The notes below the pieces were generated by a model. The model searched no databases, was not told the DNA's origin, and was given only the letters and a program-made list of their open reading frames with translations. The translations under genes were made by a program, and so were the position numbers. Positions 1 through 6,301 of a DNA stretch of 64,000 nucleotides are shown here, in pieces. Every line of letters begins with the position of its first letter. The stretch's first letter is position 1. This DNA comes from Flavobacterium sp. 83. GTDB lineage: Bacteria > Bacteroidota > Bacteroidia > Flavobacteriales > Flavobacteriaceae. The stretch is from assembly GCF_000744835.1 (NCBI RefSeq), contig NZ_JQMS01000001.1, positions 1,612,001 through 1,676,000 of the forward strand, written 5' to 3'.

Positions 1-1
1 G

Positions 2-523
2 ACAGAGCCTTTTACCGGAGCTCCTGCAATAGAAACAAAAACTGCTACTGTTGTTGCGACTGAATCTGAAGTGCAACCAGTTGTTTCCTCCACGTTTTCT
101 ATTGAGGAAATTGTAAATAGCTATTTAAAACTTAAAAATTCGTTGATAAAAGATGATTCTAAAGGTGCGGCTGCTGTTGGGAAAATAGTATATACTGCTT
201 TAAATAGTGTAAATACCAGTAGTGTAAATGCAAAATTAAAAGCTGAATATCTTGAAATTGCTAATGATGCCAAAGAACATGCGGAACACATCGGAAATAA
301 TGCAGGAAAAATTGACCACCAACGAGAACATTTTGCAATGTTGAGTAAAGATATAAATGATCTGATTGCAACCTTTGGAACAAAACAAAAGTTATATCAG
401 GATTATTGTCCAATGTATGACGAAGGGAAAAGTGGTTATTGGATTAGTGAAACCAAGGAAATAAAAAATCCTTATTATGGTGCTAATATGCTTACTTGTG
501 GTTCAATAAAAAAAACATTATAA
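2..523 (+). CDS. DUF3347 domain protein, 3' part only
   Basis: The reading frame is open from the first base, so the gene begins before the window; an in-frame GTG at 71 is not needed as a start. The visible part carries a DUF3347-type domain: a helical first half and a C-terminal section with CPMYDEGKSGYW, an NPYYG motif and a final LTCG. In this family such domains occur alone or at the end of CusB-like periplasmic adaptors, and the conserved Cys/Met/His residues are thought to bind metal. The gene ends 1 nt before the haem-binding protein gene, so the two are probably co-transcribed. The copper context supports a periplasmic metal-handling role, which is inference. Confidence 0.75.
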   Translation, partial: TEPFTGAPAIETKTATVVATESEVQPVVSSTFSIEEIVNSYLKLKNSLIKDDSKGAAAVGKIVYTALNSVNTSSVNAKLKAEYLEIANDAKEHAEHIGNNAGKIDHQREHFAMLSKDINDLIATFGTKQKLYQDYCPMYDEGKSGYWISETKEIKNPYYGANMLTCGSIKKTL

Positions 524-524
524 A

Positions 525-995
525 ATGAAGAAAAGTATCAAGAAAACATTTTTTATAGTATTAATTGTTTTTTTGTTGATGCAATTGTATCAACCTGCCA
601 GAAATATAAATTCCAAACAAGATGTCACTACCGATTATACAAAAGTGTATGCTGTTCCTAAAAATGTAGAAACAATATTAAGAACATCTTGCTATGATTG
701 TCATAGTAATAATACCAATTATCCTTTGTATTCGTATGTTCAGCCCGTAGGTTTTTTTATGGAAAGTCATATCAAGGAAGGTAAAGAAAATTTAAACCTT
801 AACGAATTTGGAAGCTATTCCAAGAGAAAACAGGGAAACAAACTAGACAGAATGCTTAAGGAAATAAAATCGGACGGAATGCCTTTGACTTCTTATACAT
901 TGATTCATAAAAATGCAATACTGTCACCTGCACAAAAAAATGAAGTAATAAATTGGATTAATAAGATAAAAGATAGTGTATCAACTGTGCATTAA
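525..995 (+). CDS. Haem-binding domain (CxxCH) protein
   Basis: 156 residues. An N-terminal hydrophobic segment (about 8-22) should anchor or export it. It is followed by a single c-type haem motif CYDCH at residues 56-60, then NNTNYPLYSYVQP and a C-terminal helix ending in the INWI stretch. This arrangement matches the Haem_bd family of small periplasmic mono-haem proteins common in Bacteroidota. The start ATG lies 1 nt after the stop of the DUF3347 gene, which fixes the start and implies translational coupling. Its electron-transfer partner is not visible; a link to copper or respiratory chemistry comes only from the neighbours. Confidence 0.8.
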   Translation: MKKSIKKTFFIVLIVFLLMQLYQPARNINSKQDVTTDYTKVYAVPKNVETILRTSCYDCHSNNTNYPLYSYVQPVGFFMESHIKEGKENLNLNEFGSYSKRKQGNKLDRMLKEIKSDGMPLTSYTLIHKNAILSPAQKNEVINWINKIKDSVSTVH

Positions 996-1037
996 AAAGA
1001 ATTTGGCACTATAATGTGCATTTATCTGAAGAAGTTT

Positions 1038-1081
1038 ATTTCTGAATATTAACTGCTATTATAGTTAATAAATTCAGAAAT
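1038..1081. repeat. Inverted repeat after the haem-binding gene
   Basis: Arms ATTTCTGAATATTAAC (1038-1053) and its near reverse complement (1064-1081, two extra bases) enclose a 10-nt AT-rich loop. A T-run follows only at about 1098, so it is a weak terminator candidate at the end of the first two-gene unit. Confidence 0.4.
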
Positions 1082-1219
1082 CTAGAGTCTGGAGCCTTTT
1101 TTTTATGTTGATATAGAGTGAATTATGTAATTTAAATTAATAAAACTACAATAGTTATAAAACTATTTTTTGTAATATTACAGAAGTGGAAATAAATCTG
1201 CAATTAATAAATTTATGCA

Positions 1220-1534
1220 ATGAGAAAAATATTTTTTTTTAGCCTGATAATGTCTTTTATCATGGTTTCCTGCAATCAAAAAAATAAAGAAACTCCAACA
1301 AATGATTCTCATATGATGGATAATAACTCCACTATGATGAATTCTGACTCTACAATGATGCGTAATGATTCAACGATGATGGGTAATAACACAAAAATGA
1401 TGAAAAATAATCAAACAATGTATGCCTGTCCGATGCATCCTGAAGTTCAAGGTAAGTTAAATGATAAATGTCCAAAGTGTGGAATGAAATTAACGAAACC
1501 TGTTGCTGAAACTCCTGAAAAAAGTAATAAATAA
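1220..1534 (+). CDS. Met-rich lipoprotein with one heavy-metal-binding domain
   Basis: 104 residues. A signal peptide ends in a lipobox with Cys at residue 18 (MVSC), so the mature protein should be lipid-anchored. Residues 31-67 are an irregular repeat of MM pairs separated by Asn/Asp/Ser/Thr. Residues 68-91 form a heavy-metal-binding domain (HMBD): C70-PMHP, then C84-PKCGM. The mature protein is therefore almost wholly Met, Cys and His ligands on a polar background. Likely role: binding Cu(I) in the cell envelope. It stands alone, about 225 nt after the haem-binding gene and 128 nt before the AraC regulator. Confidence 0.8.
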   Translation: MRKIFFFSLIMSFIMVSCNQKNKETPTNDSHMMDNNSTMMNSDSTMMRNDSTMMGNNTKMMKNNQTMYACPMHPEVQGKLNDKCPKCGMKLTKPVAETPEKSNK

Positions 1535-1662
1535 AACAAGATTTTTTGTTTTTTAATATGAAAATCTACTGTTTGCTTGAAAATTTTCATAGCTAAGATA
1601 AGTTATATGTGGAGTGTAAGCGCGCTGTTAAATAAGGGTATGTGTCAAAATAATATTGTAAA

Positions 1663-2223
1663 ATGAAGCTCTTTATTAAAAATATGGTATGCGATCGTTG
1701 TAAAATGGTTGTGAAATCAGAATTAGAAAAAATAGGAATTTTTCCTATATCAGTAGCGTTAGGTGAAGTCGAATTATTAGAAAATTTTAAAGACAATCAG
1801 AAGCAAGTTCTAGAAATTAAATTACAATCGCTCGGATTTGAATTGTTAGAGGATAAAACAACCATAACTATTGAGAAGGTTAAATGCCTAATTGTTAATT
1901 TGGTGCATTATCAAAATAATGAATTGAAAATTAATTTGTCAAGCTATTTGTCAGAGCAGCTAGGGCAAGATTACAATGGATTAAGTAATTTATTTTCAGA
2001 AGTTCAAGGTACCACTATTGAGCATTATTTTATTGCCCAAAAGATTGAAAAAGTCAAGGAGTTATTAATGTATAATGAATTAACGTTAAGTGAAATAGCA
2101 GTTAAATTGAATTATACGGATGTAGCACATTTGAGCAATCAATTTAAAAAAATTACAGGTGTGACACCTACTCATTTCAAACGATTAAAAGAAAATAACA
2201 GATTGCAAATCGATGGATTGTAA
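1663..2223 (+). CDS. AraC-type regulator with HMA-like N-terminus
   Basis: 186 residues. Residues 1-62 resemble a ferredoxin-like heavy-metal-associated fold, with MVCDRC at 8-13 giving the MxCxxC pattern of Cu(I) sites. Residues about 95-180 are an AraC helix-turn-helix pair (EKVKELL...LTLSEIAVKLNYTDVAHLSNQFKKITGVTPTHFK). There is no cupin sensing domain, so the metal-like N-terminus is the obvious candidate sensor: a one-component copper-responsive regulator of the surrounding genes. Metal binding and targets are inference. It sits between the first Met-rich lipoprotein gene and the triple-HMBD gene, all on the + strand. Confidence 0.8.
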   Translation: MKLFIKNMVCDRCKMVVKSELEKIGIFPISVALGEVELLENFKDNQKQVLEIKLQSLGFELLEDKTTITIEKVKCLIVNLVHYQNNELKINLSSYLSEQLGQDYNGLSNLFSEVQGTTIEHYFIAQKIEKVKELLMYNELTLSEIAVKLNYTDVAHLSNQFKKITGVTPTHFKRLKENNRLQIDGL

Positions 2224-2328
2224 AAATTACAAATCATTTCCAAAATTCTACAACAAGCAAAAATAGAAGGTCTTGTACCTTTGACTAATAGAAATGAATC
2301 TTTAGTTTAATATTTTAATAGTAGAAAA

Positions 2329-2778
2329 ATGAAAAAATTAATTGCAGTACTAAGCTTATTTTTAGCAGTGAATTCAATGGCATCAGCTCAAGAAGCTGTA
2401 AAATCCTCCCAAAAAGAAACTCATAAAGAAATGTATTCGTGTCCTATGCATCCCAATGAAATGAGCAGTAAAGAAGGAGCGTGCAGTAAATGCGGAATGA
2501 AATTAGTAAAAACTTTAAAACACGACACCTCGGGCAAAGGAACAAAAACAGAAGTAGTTTCAAAATACGTTTGTACGATGGATGGTATAACTTCTGATGA
2601 ACCTGGAAAATGTTCTAAATGCGGAATGAAAATGACCGCTGAAAAAGTTGAAAAATTAGCATACTCTTGTCCAATGCACTCAAAACAAATGAGTGATAAA
2701 TCTGGAAAGTGTCCTAAATGTGGAATGGAAATGACTCCAAAAGGAAGTGATAAAAAGGAAGAGGATCATCAACATTAA
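2329..2778 (+). CDS. Exported protein with three heavy-metal-binding domains
   Basis: 149 residues. A signal peptide of about 20 residues ends in ASA. Three HMBD modules follow at residues 36-59 (CPMHP...CSKCGM), 80-102 (CTMDG...CSKCGM) and 112-135 (CPMHS...CPKCGM). The middle module has lost the Pro-Met-His of its first half (CTMD instead of CPMH), so its affinity may differ. The tail KKEEDHQH adds two His. Likely a periplasmic metal sponge or chaperone. A terminator follows at 2794-2825, so it is probably a separate transcription unit from the ATPase. Confidence 0.82.
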   Translation: MKKLIAVLSLFLAVNSMASAQEAVKSSQKETHKEMYSCPMHPNEMSSKEGACSKCGMKLVKTLKHDTSGKGTKTEVVSKYVCTMDGITSDEPGKCSKCGMKMTAEKVEKLAYSCPMHSKQMSDKSGKCPKCGMEMTPKGSDKKEEDHQH

Positions 2779-2793
2779 ATTTTTTTTCAAAAT

Positions 2794-2825
2794 CGGTTCT
2801 GTAATTTTATAGGACCGTTTTTTTT
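2794..2825 (+). terminator. Rho-independent terminator
   Basis: A 9-bp stem (CGGTTCTGT with ATAGGACCG, allowing G-T pairs) and a 6-nt loop are followed directly by eight T. It lies between the triple-HMBD gene and the P-type ATPase gene, separating their transcripts. Confidence 0.75.
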
Positions 2826-2836
2826 AATCCAAACTT

Positions 2837-5371
2837 ATGAAACATACTTACACAGTTACGGGAATGTCTTGCGACGGTTGTCGATCCAAAGTGGAAAAAA
2901 CATTGAATGCTATAGATGCTGTTCAAGCAATAGTTACTTTGAATCCGCCAACGGCAACAATAACGATGGATAAGCACGTTCCAACTACTCAATTACAAGC
3001 GGCATTAACAGCTGCCGGAAAATATAAAATAGAAATGAACAACGCTGCTGGTTCTCCTGAAAAAGTGGACAAACCAGTAGAAAAAGCATGCTGCAGTTCG
3101 AATAAGGGTCAAGACAAATCGACTGTAGTTTTGCCAACTAATGCAAAAGGCAAATACTATTGTCCGATGCATTGTGAAGGCGAAAAGGTTTATGATAAAC
3201 CAGGGGATTGTCCAGTTTGTGGAATGGATTTAGTTAAAGAAGCAGCGGTAGTAAATAGTAAAACGATGTATACTTGTCCTATGCATCCTGAGGTAATCAA
3301 GGAAGGTCCGGGTTCTTGTCCTATTTGCGGAATGGATTTAGTGCCAATGGAGCCTACCGATGCCGAAGAAAATAAGGTTTATGACGACCTGGTGCGTAAA
3401 ATGAAAATTGCTGTAGTTTTTACGGTTCCTATTTTCATTATAACCATGTCAGATATGATTCATAATAATCCATTGATGAAAATTATGGATGCCGAAAAGT
3501 GGAATTGGGTACAGTTTGCCTTATCACTTCCGGTCGTTTTTTATACCTGTTGGATGTTTTTTGAGCGTGCTTGGAAATCCATTATTACATGGAATCTCAA
3601 TATGTTTACGCTTATCGGAATTGGTTCTGGTGTTGCTTTTTTATTTAGTTTGGTTGGTTTGTTTTTTCCTGATATTTTTCCTGAGGAATTTAAAACGCAT
3701 AACGGAACAGTTTCACTCTATTTTGAAGCAACAACTGTCATATTAACATTGGTTTTATTGGGGCAATTATTAGAAGCCAGAGCGCATAGTCGAACCAGTG
3801 GCGCAATAAAAGAACTATTAAAATTAGCACCAACCGAAGCTACTTTGGTTGTCGATGGAGCTGATAAGGTAATTTCAATTCATGATATCAAAAAAGGTGA
3901 TTTATTGCGAGTAAAACCAGGTGATAAAATTCCGGTTGATGGGAAAATCACTGATGGAGAAAGTACTATTGATGAATCGATGATTTCAGGAGAACCGATA
4001 CCCGTTGATAAAAAAACAGATGATTCCGTTATAGCGGGAACCATAAACGGAAATAAATCCTTTGTGATGATTGCCGAGAAAGTAGGTTCGGAAACCTTGC
4101 TTTCGCAAATTGTACAAATGGTAAATGATGCCAGTCGTTCCAGAGCGCCCATTCAAAAATTAGCGGATAGAATTGCCAAATACTTTGTACCAATTGTAGT
4201 TGGGGTTTCCCTAATAACCTTTTTTGTTTGGGCAAAATTTGGTCCTGAACCTGCATTGGTTTATGGGTTCATCAATGCCATTGCGGTATTGATTATCGCC
4301 TGTCCTTGTGCTTTGGGATTGGCCACACCCATGTCAGTAATGGTAGGTGTTGGTAAAGGCGCGCAATCAGGAGTTTTGATAAAAAATGCCGAAGCACTGG
4401 AAAATATGAACAAAGTAAATGTTCTGATAACGGATAAAACCGGAACGATTACCGAAGGAAAACCTTCTGTTGAAAAAGTATTTTCTGTGCAAAATGACGA
4501 AAATTCGCTATTGCAAAGTATTGCTTCTTTAAATCAGTACAGTGAACATCCTTTGGCGCAAGCGGTAGTCAATTTTGCGAAAGCGAAAGAAGTTACCTTA
4601 ATCGAAGTAAAGGATTTTGAAGCTATTTCAGGGAAAGGAGTCATTGGAACGGTAACCAATCAAAAAGTGGCTCTTGGAAATAAAAAATTAATGGAACAAG
4701 TGAACGGTATTGTTTCGGATGAATTAGAAAATCAAATTATAGCCGAACAAAAACTGGGAAAAACAGTTTCGTATATTTCAGTGGACGGAATTGCTGTAGG
4801 ATTTGTGTCGATAACGGATGCCATAAAACCAACAAGTGTCGAAGCTATAAAAGAATTAATTGCTCAAGGTGTTGCCGTCATTATGCTTACAGGTGATAAC
4901 GAAAATACGGCAAAAGCAGTCGCTCAGGAATTGCATTTAAGCTCTTATAAAGCGGGTTGTTTACCAGAGGATAAACTAAAAGAAATTAAACGATTACAAG
5001 CAGAAGGAAAAATAGTCGCCATGGCAGGTGATGGGATAAATGATGCTCCGGCTTTGGCGCAAGCCGACATAGGAATTGCTATGGGAACCGGAACGGATGT
5101 GGCTATCGAAAGTGCCAAAATTACGTTGGTGAAAGGAGATTTACAAGGCATTGTCAAGGCCAAAAACTTAAGTCATGCTGTGATGCGTAATATTAAGCAA
5201 AATTTATTCTTTGCATTTTTCTATAACGTGTTGGGAATTCCAATTGCTGCAGGTGTTTTATATCCGTTTTTTGGTGTTTTGCTTTCGCCAATGATAGCGG
5301 CTTTGGCAATGAGTTTTAGTTCGGTTTCTGTGATTGCCAATGCATTGCGATTGCGAAGTTTAAAGCTTTAA
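2837..5371 (+). CDS. copA: Copper-translocating P1B-type ATPase with HMA and two HMBDs
   Basis: 844 residues. Domain order: HMA domain 1-66 with GMSCDGC at 9-15; a linker with a Cys pair at 85-86; HMBD at about 108-133 (CPMHC...CPVCGM); HMBD at about 146-168 (CPMHP...CPICGM); then the membrane and catalytic core. The ion-path motif is C489-P-C491, phosphorylation Asp is D533 in DKTGTIT, and GDGIND is at 731-736. CPC in the sixth core helix is typical of Cu(I) export. It should pump cytosolic Cu+ to the periplasm, where the multicopper oxidase and Met-rich proteins act. The start ATG follows a terminator by 12 nt, so its promoter must overlap that terminator or the transcript is read-through. 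Confidence 0.92.
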   Translation: MKHTYTVTGMSCDGCRSKVEKTLNAIDAVQAIVTLNPPTATITMDKHVPTTQLQAALTAAGKYKIEMNNAAGSPEKVDKPVEKACCSSNKGQDKSTVVLPTNAKGKYYCPMHCEGEKVYDKPGDCPVCGMDLVKEAAVVNSKTMYTCPMHPEVIKEGPGSCPICGMDLVPMEPTDAEENKVYDDLVRKMKIAVVFTVPIFIITMSDMIHNNPLMKIMDAEKWNWVQFALSLPVVFYTCWMFFERAWKSIITWNLNMFTLIGIGSGVAFLFSLVGLFFPDIFPEEFKTHNGTVSLYFEATTVILTLVLLGQLLEARAHSRTSGAIKELLKLAPTEATLVVDGADKVISIHDIKKGDLLRVKPGDKIPVDGKITDGESTIDESMISGEPIPVDKKTDDSVIAGTINGNKSFVMIAEKVGSETLLSQIVQMVNDASRSRAPIQKLADRIAKYFVPIVVGVSLITFFVWAKFGPEPALVYGFINAIAVLIIACPCALGLATPMSVMVGVGKGAQSGVLIKNAEALENMNKVNVLITDKTGTITEGKPSVEKVFSVQNDENSLLQSIASLNQYSEHPLAQAVVNFAKAKEVTLIEVKDFEAISGKGVIGTVTNQKVALGNKKLMEQVNGIVSDELENQIIAEQKLGKTVSYISVDGIAVGFVSITDAIKPTSVEAIKELIAQGVAVIMLTGDNENTAKAVAQELHLSSYKAGCLPEDKLKEIKRLQAEGKIVAMAGDGINDAPALAQADIGIAMGTGTDVAIESAKITLVKGDLQGIVKAKNLSHAVMRNIKQNLFFAFFYNVLGIPIAAGVLYPFFGVLLSPMIAALAMSFSSVSVIANALRLRSLKL

Positions 5372-5481
5372 AAAAAAGTAATAAGAGATTAGTTTAAAAT
5401 ATAAATGGTTTTGTTTAAAAGTTTTGATTTTATGTTGAGAAAATGAATTCACTTTAAGTATAACAATTAAAATTTACAATC

Positions 5482-6114
5482 ATGAAAACACTAAAAAAAA
5501 TTACGCTTTTACTGGCTTTAGTTACTTTGATTTATTCCTGTCAATCGAGTAAACAGGTTCTTTCACAATCAGATAAAAGAATGGAAATCATGAACACAAT
5601 CGCTGACAGTAAGAGTATGTCAGATGAAATGATGGGTATTATGATGAAAAGTGAAAACGGTAAAATGATGATGCAGGAAAAGCATTCAGAAATGATGGCA
5701 AAAATGAAAGAAAATCCAGAAATGATGAAAAATATGATGTCAGAAATGATGAAGGAAAATCCAGAAATGATGAAAAGTATGATGTCAGAAATGATGAAAG
5801 AAAATCCAGAAATGATGAAAGAAAAGCATGCCGAAATGATGGCAAAGATGAAAGAAAATCCAGAAATGATGCAAAATATGATGTCGGATATGATGAAGAA
5901 TAATCCAGATATGATGAAAAACATGATGTCAAACATGATGGAATCATCAAAAGAGGATGATGCTATGATGTCAGGAATGTGCAAAGAGATGATGGGAAGT
6001 GAAAAAATGATGAAAATGATGGAGAAAATGAAAAAAGAAAAAATGGATAGGAGTAAAATGAAAGGAATGGACCAAAAAACGGGAAAGAAAGAAGATCATA
6101 AAGCGCATCATTAA
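5482..6114 (+). CDS. Met-rich tandem-repeat lipoprotein
   Basis: 210 residues. A lipobox Cys is at residue 20 (LIYSC). The body is built from repeats of about 15 residues, ENPEMMKNMMSEMMK, with variants such as ENPEMMKSMMSEMMK, and an interspersed EKHSEMMAKMK / EKHAEMMAKMK unit. I count about 56 Met in 210 residues, arranged mainly as MM pairs; the C-terminus ends in HKAHH. There is one Cys in the mature region (SGMCKEMM). Predicted to be a long charged helix with Met side chains in register, lipid-anchored in the envelope. Met clusters bind Cu(I) in other copper proteins; that function here is inferred from composition and position. No named family recognised. Confidence 0.8.
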   Translation: MKTLKKITLLLALVTLIYSCQSSKQVLSQSDKRMEIMNTIADSKSMSDEMMGIMMKSENGKMMMQEKHSEMMAKMKENPEMMKNMMSEMMKENPEMMKSMMSEMMKENPEMMKEKHAEMMAKMKENPEMMQNMMSDMMKNNPDMMKNMMSNMMESSKEDDAMMSGMCKEMMGSEKMMKMMEKMKKEKMDRSKMKGMDQKTGKKEDHKAHH

Positions 6115-6138
6115 TTTAAACTTTAATACTAAAGAATT

Positions 6139-6276
6139 ATGTTGAATAACGGTAACGGAGAAATGCACATGAGTGAATATTCTTTCATGGGAATGCACAT
6201 GTTTTGGTGGGGTTTTATAGTAATTATTCTTTTAATACTATTGGTAGGATCAAACAGGTTCAAAGGAAGAAAATAA
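6139..6276 (+). CDS. Small Met/His membrane protein, 45 residues
   Basis: Short frame ATG 6139 to TAA 6274-6276. The translation opens MLNNGNGEMHMSEYSF, continues MGMHMFWWGF and then has one hydrophobic helix (about 22-37) ending in a basic tail NRFKGRK. The N-terminus carries two Met-His-Met triplets. It fills the gap between the Met-rich lipoprotein (24 nt upstream) and the multicopper oxidase (25 nt downstream) on the same strand, so it is probably a member of that operon. Likely an inner-membrane peptide with a periplasmic Met/His copper ligand cluster. Function is inferred; coding status rests on spacing, composition and the clean membrane segment. Confidence 0.65.
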   Translation: MLNNGNGEMHMSEYSFMGMHMFWWGFIVIILLILLVGSNRFKGRK

Positions 6277-6301
6277 TAATGCAAAATTTAGAATCTTAAT
6301 A

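Noticed and set aside
5541..5984. Long - strand open frames across the Met-rich gene
   Set aside because: They exist only because ATG/AAA repeats read backwards as Ile/Ser/Phe-rich codons without stops; the + strand gene has signal peptide and repeat logic.
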